DNA of 64,000 nt, taken from assembly GCF_009833495.1 (NCBI RefSeq), contig NZ_WUWG01000003.1:434001-498000 (forward strand). The letters run 5' to 3'. Below are positions 27,086 to 36,115 of the stretch, piece by piece; the first letter of the stretch is position 1, and each line of letters begins with the position of its first letter. The translations under genes and the position numbers were made by a program. Below the pieces are notes generated by a model that searched no databases, was not told the origin of the DNA, and saw only the letters and a program-made list of their open reading frames with translations. This DNA comes from Oceanomicrobium pacificus (GTDB lineage Bacteria; Pseudomonadota; Alphaproteobacteria; Rhodobacterales; Rhodobacteraceae).

Positions 27086-28246
27086 ATGCCTTACAGCAAC
27101 AATTCCGGTGGCCCTTGGGGGGGCGGCGGCAACAAGGGCGGCGGCGGCGATGACCGCAAGCCCGAGGGCAACCGGCCCGACCGGAACCGCCCGGGCGGGA
27201 CCAATCCGCCGGTGCCCGATATCGACGATATCGTGCGCAAGGGTCAGGAACAGCTGAAGGTTCTGATGGGCGGCCGCGGTGGCGGTTCGGGCACCAACGG
27301 CAAGGGGCCGGGCGGCGACGGTCTGGGCCGCGCGCCGATCGTCCTTGGCCTTCTGGCGCTGGTCGGTCTCTGGATTTTCGCGTCCTTCTATTCGGTCAAG
27401 CCGGAAGAAAAATCCGTCGAACTCTTCCTCGGCGAATATTCCTCGACCGGAGAATCCGGCCTGAACTTCGCGCCCTGGCCGATTGTCACGGCCGAAGTGC
27501 TGCCGGTCGACGTCGAGAACACAGAGAATATCGGCCGCCGCGACGAGGAAAGCCTGATGCTGACGGGCGACGAGAATATCGTCGACATCGAGTTTCAGGT
27601 TGTCTGGAACATCCGCGACCCTGCCGATTACCTCTTCAACCTTGCCGAGCCGGAACTGACCATCAAGGCGGTGGCGGAATCGGCCATGCGCGAGGTGATC
27701 GCGCGCTCCGAACTGGCACCGATCCTCAACCGGAACCGTGCCGCGATCTCGCAGGAAGTGCGCGAACTGATCCAGGCGACGCTCGACAGCTACGAGAGCG
27801 GCGTGAACATCGTGCGTGTCAACTTCGACAAGGCCGACCCGCCCGCCGAGGTGATCGACGCTTTCCGGGACGTGCAGGCCGCGAGCCAGGAGCGTGACAC
27901 GTTCAAGAACCGTGCTGACGCCTATGCCAACCAGGCGCTTGCCCGTGCCCGTGGTGAGGCCGAGCAGCTGCTGCAGGAAGCCGAAGGCTACCGCGCGCGC
28001 GTCGTCAACGAGGCGCAGGGTGAAGCTGCCCGTTTCACCTCGGTGCTGGAGGAATATGCGAATGCCAAGGATGTGACGCGCAAGCGTCTCTATCTCGAAA
28101 CCATGGAAAAAGTCTTGGGAGACGTGGACAAGGTGATCATCGACCAGAGCGCCTCGGGCGGGGACGGTCAGGGCGTGGTGCCCTATCTGCCGCTCAACGA
28201 ATTGCGGCGCGCGCCGCAGGCTGACGAGACCGGGGGGGTTAACTGA
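27086..28246 (+). CDS. hflK: FtsH protease modulator HflK
   Basis: HflK and HflC form a large periplasm-facing membrane complex around FtsH. The 386-residue protein starts with a Gly/Asn/Pro-rich cytoplasmic tail (GGGGNKGGGGDD), a transmembrane helix near residues 88-107 (PIVLGLLALVGLWIF) and then an SPFH/band-7 domain with VWNIRDPADYLFN and a long Ala/Glu/Arg coiled coil (ALARARGEAEQLLQEAEGYR). The stop overlaps the hflC start as TGATG. ATG 27086 follows AGAGGAAGAACAGCCAC. Confidence 0.95.
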   Translation: MPYSNNSGGPWGGGGNKGGGGDDRKPEGNRPDRNRPGGTNPPVPDIDDIVRKGQEQLKVLMGGRGGGSGTNGKGPGGDGLGRAPIVLGLLALVGLWIFASFYSVKPEEKSVELFLGEYSSTGESGLNFAPWPIVTAEVLPVDVENTENIGRRDEESLMLTGDENIVDIEFQVVWNIRDPADYLFNLAEPELTIKAVAESAMREVIARSELAPILNRNRAAISQEVRELIQATLDSYESGVNIVRVNFDKADPPAEVIDAFRDVQAASQERDTFKNRADAYANQALARARGEAEQLLQEAEGYRARVVNEAQGEAARFTSVLEEYANAKDVTRKRLYLETMEKVLGDVDKVIIDQSASGGDGQGVVPYLPLNELRRAPQADETGGVN

Positions 28247-29151
28247 TGGGACGTATGGCCATTCTGCTCGGCGTCGCGCTCGTTGCGCTCGTCATCTTCC
28301 TTTCGTCCGTCTTCATCGTCGACGAGCGCGAAAAGGCGCTGGTGCTCCAGTTCGGTCAGATCAAGGCCGTGAAGGAAGAGCCGGGCCTCGCCGTCAAGAT
28401 CCCGTTCCTGCAGGAAGTGGTCCGCTATGACGGCCGCATCCAGTCGCTCGAAACGGAATCGCTCGAAGTCACGCCTGCGGACAATGTCCGCCTTGTGGTG
28501 GATGCGTTTGCCCGCTGGCGGATTTCCGATGTCGAACAGTTCCGGCGCGCAGCCGGTGGCGGCGGCATCACAACGGCGGAACAGCGTCTGGAAAACATCC
28601 TGAACGCCGAATTGCGTGCGGTGCTCGGGTCCGTGACCTCCAGTTCGGTCCTCTCGGCCGACCGTGTGGGCCTGATGAACCAGATCCGTGACGCGGCCAT
28701 CGTGCAGGCGCGGGCGCTTGGTGTGGAAGTGATCGACGTGCGGATCAAGCGCGCCGACCTGCCGGACCAGAACCTCGCGGCGACCTTTGCCCGAATGCAG
28801 GCCGAGCGTGAGCGCGAGGCCGCGGACGAACGGGCCCGCGGTCAGGAGACCGCGCAGCGGATTCGTGCCCAGGCCGACCGTTCGGCGCTGGAGATCGTCT
28901 CCGAGGCGCGGCGCGACAGCGACATCGTTCGCGGTGAAGCCGACGCCGAGCGCAACCGGATCTTCGCAGAAGCCTTCGGGAAGGATGAGGAGTTCTTCGC
29001 CTTCTACCGGTCGCTCAGCGCCTATGAGGAAGCGCTCAAGGGGGAGAATTCGCAGCTGGTGATTTCGCCTGACAGCGACTTCTTCAACTACCTGAACTCC
29101 GTCGACGGGGCGGCCAGCCAGTCTTCGGGCGCGGCTGCCACCGCGAACTGA
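28246..29151 (+). CDS. hflC: FtsH protease modulator HflC
   Basis: The 301-residue partner of HflK has one N-terminal membrane helix (LLGVALVALVIFLSSVFIV), a band-7/SPFH domain beginning VDEREKALVLQFGQIK and a coiled-coil arm with AEREREAADERARGQE, ending in a short Ala/Ser tail. Start ATG 28246 shares a base with the hflK stop, so both are made in step. A DUF2065 gene begins 6 bp after the stop and a Deg protease follows, an order found in many proteobacteria and consistent with membrane protein quality control. Confidence 0.96.
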   Translation: MGRMAILLGVALVALVIFLSSVFIVDEREKALVLQFGQIKAVKEEPGLAVKIPFLQEVVRYDGRIQSLETESLEVTPADNVRLVVDAFARWRISDVEQFRRAAGGGGITTAEQRLENILNAELRAVLGSVTSSSVLSADRVGLMNQIRDAAIVQARALGVEVIDVRIKRADLPDQNLAATFARMQAEREREAADERARGQETAQRIRAQADRSALEIVSEARRDSDIVRGEADAERNRIFAEAFGKDEEFFAFYRSLSAYEEALKGENSQLVISPDSDFFNYLNSVDGAASQSSGAAATAN

Positions 29152-29156
29152 CGGCC

Positions 29157-29348
29157 ATGTTACGCGATCTGGCGTTCATTCTGGGCGCCGTCGCAGTGGT
29201 GGAGGGGCTGGTGCTTGCACTGGCCCCTCATCGTCTGGAGCAACTGCTCTCGCTCCTGACCGCACTGGGTCCGGAGCGGATGCGGCTCATCGGGCTGCTC
29301 GCGCTTGCCACCGGCACCGTGCTGCTCGCCTGGGCGCGGAGCGGCTGA
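29157..29348 (+). CDS. DUF2065 small membrane protein
   Basis: The 63-residue protein consists of two hydrophobic segments (about 5-22 and 42-60) joined by a short loop with PHRLEQLLSLL and GPERMRLIGL. That is the DUF2065 pattern, a family with no assigned function that is frequently encoded next to hflC. It is only 5 bp from hflC and surely in the same operon. It may be a small accessory subunit of the HflKC-FtsH complex, by context only. Confidence 0.82.
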   Translation: MLRDLAFILGAVAVVEGLVLALAPHRLEQLLSLLTALGPERMRLIGLLALATGTVLLAWARSG

Positions 29349-29513
29349 CGCGCGGCACCTGTCCTGCCATTCATTTCGAAATGTCTCGGCCTTGTGAGCC
29401 GATGCCACCGCTCGGCCCTTGCATCCGTCGGGGCTGGCTCGCAAATATGGGTGAGGGAGTTCCGGTGCAGATCATATTCCTGCGGCGGGACCTGACATCA
29501 GGGAGGATGACGC

Positions 29514-31055
29514 GTGAATTCGAGACGCCCGAGCGGAGCCGTGCCGGCCGGACATACGGGGCGCGGCCCCGTCAATGCAAAAGCGGTCGCCCGCACACGA
29601 AACGCGGATGGTGCCAACGGGCACCGGCTGATCCTTCCGACCCTCTTGCTGGCCGCCATGGTCTGGGCCCTGTCGGCCCTGCATCTGTCCGCGCAGGGCG
29701 CACCGGGCAGTTTTGCCGATCTGGCCGAACAGGTCAGCCCGGCCGTGGTCAATATCACCACCACCACCAATGTCACGGTCGAGGACGGGCCTGGCGGGCC
29801 GATGCTGCCCGAAGGCTCGCCGTTCGAGGAATTTTTCCGCGATTTCATGGAGCGCAATCAGGGTCGACAGCGGCCGTCGCGGCCGACCTCCGCGCTCGGG
29901 TCGGGTTTCGTGATCTCAGCGGACGGGTTCGTGGTGACGAACAACCACGTGATCGAGGAAGCGGACGGGATTCAGGTCGAGCTTTATGACGGGCGCGAAC
30001 TGGACGCGACGCTCGTCGGGCGCGACCCGAAAACCGACATCGCGCTTTTGAAGGTGGAGGCCGATGATCCGCTGCCCTTCGTGCCTTTCGGAGACAGCGA
30101 CACCGCGCGCGTGGGCGACTGGGTGCTGGCGGTCGGCAATCCGCTCGGGCAGGGCTTTTCCGTCTCTGCCGGGATCGTGTCGGCGCGCAACCGGACCCTG
30201 TCCGGCGCTTATGACGATTTCATCCAGACCGACGCGGCCATCAACCGCGGCAATTCGGGCGGGCCGCTCTTCAACATGACGGGCGAGGTTGTGGGCGTGA
30301 ACACGGCCATCCTGTCGCCCAATGGCGGCTCGATCGGGATCGGCTTCTCGATGGCGTCCAACGTCGTGACCAATGTCGTCCAGCAGCTGCGCGAGTTTGG
30401 TGAAACGCGGCGCGGCTGGCTCGGTGTCCGCATCCAGAACGTGACGCCAGACGTGGCCGAAGCGCTCGGGCTCGACAGTCCCAACGGCGCACTTGTCACC
30501 GACGTTCCCGCCGGTCCGGCGGCGGATGCCGGCATCAAGGCGGGCGACGTGATCATCGGGTTCAATGGCGAGGATGTGGAAAGCTCCGGCGATCTGGTGC
30601 GCCGCGTGGGCGACAGTCCGGTCGGTGCGGAGGCGCGCATCCTGATCTTCCGTGACGGCAAGACCCAGACGCTGAACGTCATGCTCGGCCGGCTGGAGGA
30701 GGCCGAACTGGCGATGAACGGGTCGGACACGATCCAGGAGGGTCAGGCGACGGATCTGACCATGCTCGGCATGTCGATCGCGCCGCTCACCGATGCCTAT
30801 CGCAACCAGTTCACCATCTCGCCCGAGCAGGACGGTGTCGTGATCCTGTCTGTCGAACAGGGCTCCGAGGCGTTCGACAAGGGCCTGCGGGAAGGCGACG
30901 TGATCGTCGAGGTGGCACAGCAGTCCGTGACCAGCCCCGAGCAGGTGAAGACGCTGCTCGACGATGCGCGCGAGGCGGGCCGCAATTCGGTCCTGATGCT
31001 CGTGCGGCGGGACGACCAGCCGCGTTTCGTGGCGCTCAACCCGACGAACGAATGA
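29514..31055 (+). CDS. Deg/HtrA-family periplasmic serine protease
   Basis: The 513-residue protein has a signal/anchor helix (LILPTLLLAAMVWALSAL, about 39-56), a trypsin-like domain with catalytic His145 (TNNHVIE), Asp175 (DIALLK) and Ser248 (GNSGGPL), and two PDZ domains (about 295-385 and 410-505). It would degrade or chaperone misfolded periplasmic proteins. GTG 29514 is the start because GGAGG lies 7 bp upstream; an ATG at 29507 is in another frame. It could be DegP or DegQ; the order with hflKC and DUF2065 is typical. A hairpin follows the stop. Confidence 0.93.
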   Translation: MNSRRPSGAVPAGHTGRGPVNAKAVARTRNADGANGHRLILPTLLLAAMVWALSALHLSAQGAPGSFADLAEQVSPAVVNITTTTNVTVEDGPGGPMLPEGSPFEEFFRDFMERNQGRQRPSRPTSALGSGFVISADGFVVTNNHVIEEADGIQVELYDGRELDATLVGRDPKTDIALLKVEADDPLPFVPFGDSDTARVGDWVLAVGNPLGQGFSVSAGIVSARNRTLSGAYDDFIQTDAAINRGNSGGPLFNMTGEVVGVNTAILSPNGGSIGIGFSMASNVVTNVVQQLREFGETRRGWLGVRIQNVTPDVAEALGLDSPNGALVTDVPAGPAADAGIKAGDVIIGFNGEDVESSGDLVRRVGDSPVGAEARILIFRDGKTQTLNVMLGRLEEAELAMNGSDTIQEGQATDLTMLGMSIAPLTDAYRNQFTISPEQDGVVILSVEQGSEAFDKGLREGDVIVEVAQQSVTSPEQVKTLLDDAREAGRNSVLMLVRRDDQPRFVALNPTNE

Positions 31056-31063
31056 CCTGGGCG

Positions 31064-31088
31064 GGCAGGGCGGTCCGGCCGCCCTGCC
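31064..31088. terminator. Strong hairpin between degP-like gene and the convergent OB-domain gene
   Basis: GGCAGGGCGG (31064-31073) and CCGCCCTGCC (31079-31088) form a perfect 10-bp stem with a 5-nt loop. It starts 8 bp after the protease stop and lies 28 bp from the end of the convergent gene. There is no T-run on either side, so it could be a rho-dependent 3' end protector or a weak two-way terminator. Confidence 0.5.
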
Positions 31089-31116
31089 TGCCAATTCTCG
31101 AACTATCCCTGACCGT

Positions 31117-31563
31117 TCAACGGCGCCCGGAAGGGCCGACCGCGTCACAGCTGCGCGGATGCATGCCGCCCGGTCCCTGTCCGCGTCCCGGCCCGGGCGT
31201 GGCGTCGGGGCCGATCGGCTCTCCTGTCGCGAGCCGGTCGAGCAGGTGCGACATGTCCTCGATCTTGCGCGCAATCACATGCACCACCTGACCGTCGCGC
31301 TGGATCGGCCCTGTGACCCGCAAGAGCCGCCCCGCGATCACCGCGCGGCGGAACCGCTCGTAGACCTTTTTCCAGACCACGATATTGGCGATGCCCGTCT
31401 CATCCTCCAGCGTGATGAAGATGACGCCCTTGGCCGTGCCGGGCCGTTGCCGGACCATGACCAGCCCGGCCACGCAGACCTCTGCCCCGGTGGGCGGCCG
31501 GTCGAGCAGTATATGCGGCAGGCAGTCGGGCGGCCGCGGCCAATGGTTCGGATGGTCGGACAT
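31117..31563 (-). CDS. Stand-alone OB-fold domain like the C-terminus of DnaE2 (ImuC)
   Basis: Residues 27-112 of this 148-residue protein match the C-terminal OB-fold of the error-prone polymerase DnaE2/ImuC as I know it: VAGLVMVRQRPGTAKGVIFITLEDETG, IANIVVWKKVYERFRRAVI and VVHVIARKIEDMSHLL. Known DnaE2 is over 1000 residues, and no polymerase, PHP or finger domain lies upstream: 137 bp separate this ORF from the ferredoxin gene on the other strand. The N-terminal 26 residues and the Gly/Pro-rich tail (GPGRGQGPGG) are not family-like. It may be a remnant of a lost imuABC/dnaE2 locus or a solo nucleic-acid-binding protein. The start at ATG 31563 has no obvious SD. Confidence 0.7.
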   Translation of the reverse strand: MSDHPNHWPRPPDCLPHILLDRPPTGAEVCVAGLVMVRQRPGTAKGVIFITLEDETGIANIVVWKKVYERFRRAVIAGRLLRVTGPIQRDGQVVHVIARKIEDMSHLLDRLATGEPIGPDATPGPGRGQGPGGMHPRSCDAVGPSGRR

Positions 31564-31619
31564 GGGCGCAGATTACCAGAACGAAATGCGAACATCTAGC
31601 CGCGCGCAAGCCATTGTGA

Positions 31620-32023
<404 letters not shown>

Positions 32024-32024
<1 letters not shown>

Positions 32025-32788
32025 TGCGCGCGGGCGGCATCCTGTCCGGTCTGGCTGTTGCGGCATTTGCCGTGCTGGCCACGCCGGTCGCGGCCGCCAA
32101 CAAGATCGTCACGGCAGAGGGCGCGGGCATCGTCCGCGCGGCCTTTGCCGATGATGCGGATGTCTATCCGCACCGGATCATGGGGCGGATTCGCGAAAAG
32201 ACTGCGCTCGTCGCCTCGGATGCCGCCGGCAACAGCTATCGGGTCGACCTGTCGGATCAGGGCGCCGGCCATCCGGTGTTCGAGGATATGGCGCCACGCA
32301 TCGCCGATGTGACGGGAGACGGGCGCAACGAACTGGTGGTTGTGGAAAGCGACCCGCAGACGGGCGCTTCGCTCGCCATCTACGGGCTGCGGGACGGGCG
32401 GCTGGAACAGATCGGCGCGACCCCCCATATCGGCACGCGGTTCCGCTGGCTCGCGCCGATCGGCATTGCCGATCTGAACGGCGACGGGCGCACCGACATC
32501 GCCTATATCGAGACCCCGCATCTGGGCAAGGTGCTGAAGCTCTGGAGCTGGGTCGACGGGCGGCTGCAGCAGTTTGCGCAGGCCCGCGGGCTGACCAATC
32601 ACCGGATCGGCGACGAATTCATCTGGGGCGGCCTGCGCGACTGCGGGCAGGGGCCGGAACTCATCACCTCCGACGCGGCATGGAAACGGATCATCGCGAC
32701 CCGTGTCGGCCCGGACGGTCTCGTTTTCACCGACCTCGGCCGCCACCGTGCGCCGCATGGCTGGTCCAAGGCGATGGACTGCCGCTGA
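32024..32788 (+). CDS. Secreted FG-GAP/VCBS-repeat protein
   Basis: The 254-residue protein has a signal peptide (LAVAAFAVLATPVAAA, cleavage near 24) and beta-propeller-type FG-GAP repeats with calcium-loop sequences DVTGDGRNELVVVE and DLNGDGRTDIAYIE. That fold usually serves extracellular or periplasmic recognition. Its start shares a base with the ferredoxin stop, so it is translationally coupled to a cytosolic electron carrier, an odd partner. One Cys pair (LRDCGQ, AMDCR) could form a disulfide. No enzyme motif is visible. Confidence 0.75.
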
Positions 32789-32815
32789 AGCGCGGGCGCG
32801 ACAGCGGCCTGCGTC

Positions 32816-34084
32816 CTAGCCCTTGAGCGCCCGCCAGCCGATATCGCGGCGGTAGAATCCGCCCGGCCAGTCGATTTTCTCCGCCGCTGTATAGGCCCGG
32901 TCGCGGGCCTCCTGCAGGGATGCGCCGCGGGCTGTCACGTTCAGGACCCGGCCCCCGTTCGACAGGACCGCATCGCCCGAAGCCTTCGTGCCGGCGTGGA
33001 AGATTTCCACGAACGGGTCATCATCGGCATGGTCGAGCCCGCCGATCTCCTCGCCCTTGGCATAGGCGCCTGGATAGCCCTTGGCCGCGATAACCACGGT
33101 CATCGCATGATCGTTGGCCCAGTTGAGCCGTGCCGTGTCGAGCGCGCCCTCGGCGCAGGCCAGGAGCACGTCGAGCATCTGCGCGCCGAGCCGCAGGCAG
33201 AGCACCTGACATTCCGGATCGCCGAAGCGGGCGTTATATTCCACCAACCGCGGTGCACCGTCCTTGATCATGAACCCCGCATAGAGAACACCCTGATAAG
33301 GCGTGCCGCGCTTCGCCATTTCCCGGATCGTCGGTTCGATCACCTCCGCCATGGCGCGGTTGATCACGGCCTGTGTCATCACCGGCGCGGGGCTGTAGGC
33401 CCCCATGCCGCCCGTGTTGGGTCCCTTGTCGCCGTCAAAGACGCGCTTGTGATCCTGCGCCGTGTCGAGCGGCAGTGCGCTGGTGCCGTCGGTCAGCACG
33501 AAGAAGCTCGCTTCCTCGCCCTCCATGAATTCCTCGATCACCAGTTCCGCGCCCGCGTCACCGAATGCCCCGCCGATCATGTCGTCGATGGCGGCATGGG
33601 CATCGGCCACGGTTTCGGCCACGACCACGCCCTTGCCGGCGGCAAGCCCATCAGCCTTGACGACGATCGGAGCGCCCTGCGCGCTGACATAGGCTTTCGC
33701 GGCGCCGGCATCGGTGAAGCGGGCATAAGCGGCGGTCGGGGCGCCGCAGGCGTCGCACACATCCTTGGTGAAGGCCTTGGAAGCTTCGAGTTGCGCCGCC
33801 GCGCCGGACGGGCCGAAGGTCCGGATGCCGGCCTCGCGCAGCACGTCCGAAACACCCGCGGCCAGCGGGGCTTCGGGCCCTATGATGACAAAGCCGATAT
33901 TCTGGCTTTCGCAGAAGGCGACCACCTCGGCCCCGTCGCAAATGTCGAGCGCGGCGCATTCGGCGATGCCGGCCATGCCCGCATTTCCGGGTGCACAGAT
34001 CAGACGGTCGCATTTGGGGTTCTGCTTCACGGCCCAGGCCAGCGCATGTTCGCGCCCGCCGCTGCCCAGAATGAGTATGTTCAT
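32816..34084 (-). CDS. purD: Phosphoribosylamine-glycine ligase
   Basis: PurD joins phosphoribosylamine and glycine with ATP, the second step of purine synthesis. The 422-residue protein starts MNILILGSGGREHALAWA, carries the ATP-grasp loop VKADGLAAGKGVVVA and the metal site VEYNARFGDPECQ. It is divergent from xseA (77 bp between the starts) and converges on the FG-GAP gene. The C-terminal domain keeps GGRVLNVTARG. All family motifs look intact. Confidence 0.97.
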   Translation of the reverse strand: MNILILGSGGREHALAWAVKQNPKCDRLICAPGNAGMAGIAECAALDICDGAEVVAFCESQNIGFVIIGPEAPLAAGVSDVLREAGIRTFGPSGAAAQLEASKAFTKDVCDACGAPTAAYARFTDAGAAKAYVSAQGAPIVVKADGLAAGKGVVVAETVADAHAAIDDMIGGAFGDAGAELVIEEFMEGEEASFFVLTDGTSALPLDTAQDHKRVFDGDKGPNTGGMGAYSPAPVMTQAVINRAMAEVIEPTIREMAKRGTPYQGVLYAGFMIKDGAPRLVEYNARFGDPECQVLCLRLGAQMLDVLLACAEGALDTARLNWANDHAMTVVIAAKGYPGAYAKGEEIGGLDHADDDPFVEIFHAGTKASGDAVLSNGGRVLNVTARGASLQEARDRAYTAAEKIDWPGGFYRRDIGWRALKG

Positions 34085-34161
34085 GCCGCGTTCCTGCCTT
34101 GGCCTCTGTCTCCGGTCGTTCTAAGGTCGGGCCGAGTGAACTGCAAGCGAGCCCGCACCCC

Positions 34162-35700
34162 ATGTCCGATCTCTTCGACGATCCCGAGCCGGGGTCCAAC
34201 ACGCCCGAGTTTACCGTCACGGAACTGTCGGGGCAGGTGAAGCGGACGATCGAGCAGGGCTATGGCCATGTGCGCGTGCGCGGCGAGGTGGGGCGCGTGT
34301 CGCGGCCGGCCTCGGGGCATCTCTATTTCGACCTGAAGGATGATCGCGCCGTGCTCGCCGCCGTCGCGTGGAAAGGCACGGCCAGCCGGTTGCGCACGCC
34401 GCCCGAAGCGGGGCTGGAGGTGGTCGCCACCGGCAAGCTGACGACGTTCGCCGGCCAGAGCCGCTACCAGATGGTGGTCGAGGATATCGCGCCCGCCGGC
34501 GCCGGTGCCCTGATGGCGATGCTGGAACGCCGCCGCAAGGCGCTGGAAGCCGAAGGGCTTTTCGATCGCGCACGCAAACAACCGCTGCCGTTCCTGCCGG
34601 ATGTGATCGGCGTTGTGACATCGCCGAGTGGGGCGGTGATCCGGGACATCCTTCACCGTTTGCGCGACCGGTTCCCGCGCAAGGTGCTGATCTGGCCGGT
34701 GCCGGTGCAGGGCGAGGCCTGCGCGCCCGCCGTGGCCGCTGCAATCCGCGGGTTCAACGCGCTGCCAGAGGGCGGCGCGGTGCCGCGGCCGGATGTTATC
34801 ATCGTGGCGCGCGGCGGCGGCTCGGTCGAGGACCTCTGGGGCTTCAACGAGGAAGAGGTCGTGCGCGCCGCTGCCGACAGCCGCATCCCGCTCATCTCTG
34901 CGGTGGGGCATGAAACCGACACGACGCTCATCGATTTCGCCGCCGACCAGCGCGCGCCGACGCCTACGGCCGCGGCCGAGATGGCAGTGCCTGTCCGGCT
35001 GGACCTGCTGTCGAGCCTGAGCGCGCTGGAGGACCGGCGCCTGCGGGCCATGTCCCGTGTGCTCGAAGGCCGCGGCCAGCGGCTGCGCGATCTGGCCCGC
35101 GCCCTGCCGCGCGGCGAGGCGCTTCTGGCGGCGCAGAGCCAGACGCTCGACGCGCTGGCCGGTCGGTTGCCGCGGGCATTGTCGGGCCTTGCGCAACGCC
35201 GGCGCCTGCAACTGACCGAACGCGGCGCGGGGCGGCTGCGCCCGGATCTTCTGGCCAATGACCTGAAACGCCGCGGGCAGGAGGTCCATCGCCTCGTGCG
35301 CCGGATGCCCGCAGCGCTTGCCCGGCCGATGCCGGAACGCGCCGCGCGGCTCGACCGGGCATCCGCCGCGCTCGACAGGGTGGTCGCGGAGCGGCAACGG
35401 CAGGGGCGCGAAGCGCTCGCCGGCCTCGACCGGATGCTTCGTACGCTCGGCTACGAGGCCACGCTCGCCCGCGGGTTCGCGGTCGTGCGCGCCGGCGACA
35501 CGGTTGTCACGACGCAGGCGGCTGCGGCCAAAGAGGCGGTGCTGGAGATCGAGTTCCGCGACGGCCGACTGCCGGTCCGCTCGGACGGGGGCGGCGGTTC
35601 CGGGACCCCGCCGCCGAAGAAACCCTCTGGCGGTGCGGCCACCGACTCCAAACCGGCACTTTCAAAACCGACAGGCGGCGGTCAGGGCGAGCTGTTCTGA
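34162..35700 (+). CDS. xseA: Exodeoxyribonuclease VII large subunit
   Basis: XseA with XseB degrades single-stranded DNA in repair. The 512-residue protein has an N-terminal OB domain (TVTELSGQVKRTIEQGYGHVRVRGEV), the catalytic domain with DVIGVVTSPSGAVIRDI, RGGGSVEDLWGFNEEEV and VGHETDTTLIDFAADQRAPTPTAAAE, and a long coiled-coil arm (about 300-430). A Pro/Gly-rich C-terminus is longer than usual. The frame is open to 34099; ATG 34162 fits the N-terminus. xseB is not in this window. Confidence 0.96.
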   Translation: MSDLFDDPEPGSNTPEFTVTELSGQVKRTIEQGYGHVRVRGEVGRVSRPASGHLYFDLKDDRAVLAAVAWKGTASRLRTPPEAGLEVVATGKLTTFAGQSRYQMVVEDIAPAGAGALMAMLERRRKALEAEGLFDRARKQPLPFLPDVIGVVTSPSGAVIRDILHRLRDRFPRKVLIWPVPVQGEACAPAVAAAIRGFNALPEGGAVPRPDVIIVARGGGSVEDLWGFNEEEVVRAAADSRIPLISAVGHETDTTLIDFAADQRAPTPTAAAEMAVPVRLDLLSSLSALEDRRLRAMSRVLEGRGQRLRDLARALPRGEALLAAQSQTLDALAGRLPRALSGLAQRRRLQLTERGAGRLRPDLLANDLKRRGQEVHRLVRRMPAALARPMPERAARLDRASAALDRVVAERQRQGREALAGLDRMLRTLGYEATLARGFAVVRAGDTVVTTQAAAAKEAVLEIEFRDGRLPVRSDGGGGSGTPPPKKPSGGAATDSKPALSKPTGGGQGELF

Positions 35701-35704
35701 ACGG

Positions 35705-36115
35705 TCAGACCCCGAGCCCCGGCAAGGGGCAGCTCATCATCTGGCTGTCCGTCGGGCCGACCATGTCCACGGTGATCCCGGCCTCGGACGGCAGGAGCGT
35801 CACTTCCACCCGGTCGGCGCTGCGTTCGACTGTCCAGCAGAACGGGTCGGGAATCTCGTCATATTCGAAACAGATAGCATCTCCGGCCGGATACCAGCGC
35901 CCGTACTGGCAGGCGCCGCCCGGTCCCTGCCAGAGCACCTGACGGCCCGGCAGATATTGCTCGCGCCCGAACGGCATGCCGTTCAACGTGAAATCGAACT
36001 TGTGGCCCTCCACCATCGCCTCGAAATCCGGCGCGGTGAGCGGTGCCGCGCAAAGCGCGGCCGGCAGCGGCGCGAGCGTCAGGGCAGTGGCGAGCAGCAC
36101 GGGCAGGCGGTTCAC
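35705..36115 (-). CDS. Small secreted protein of unknown function, coupled to the YyaL-like gene
   Basis: The 136-residue protein has a clear signal peptide (LLATALTLAPLPAALCAAP) and a domain with motifs FDFTLNGMPFGREQYLPGRQVLW, GACQYGRWY and CFEYDEIPDPFCWTV. Cys near positions 69, 83, 93 and 129 would suit disulfides. I do not recognise a named family. The start GTG at 36115 overlaps the stop of the upstream YyaL-like gene (GTGA), and the stop is 4 bp from the convergent xseA. It may be a lipocalin-like or heme/lipid-binding protein, but nothing in the sequence proves that. Confidence 0.7.
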   Translation of the reverse strand: MNRLPVLLATALTLAPLPAALCAAPLTAPDFEAMVEGHKFDFTLNGMPFGREQYLPGRQVLWQGPGGACQYGRWYPAGDAICFEYDEIPDPFCWTVERSADRVEVTLLPSEAGITVDMVGPTDSQMMSCPLPGLGV

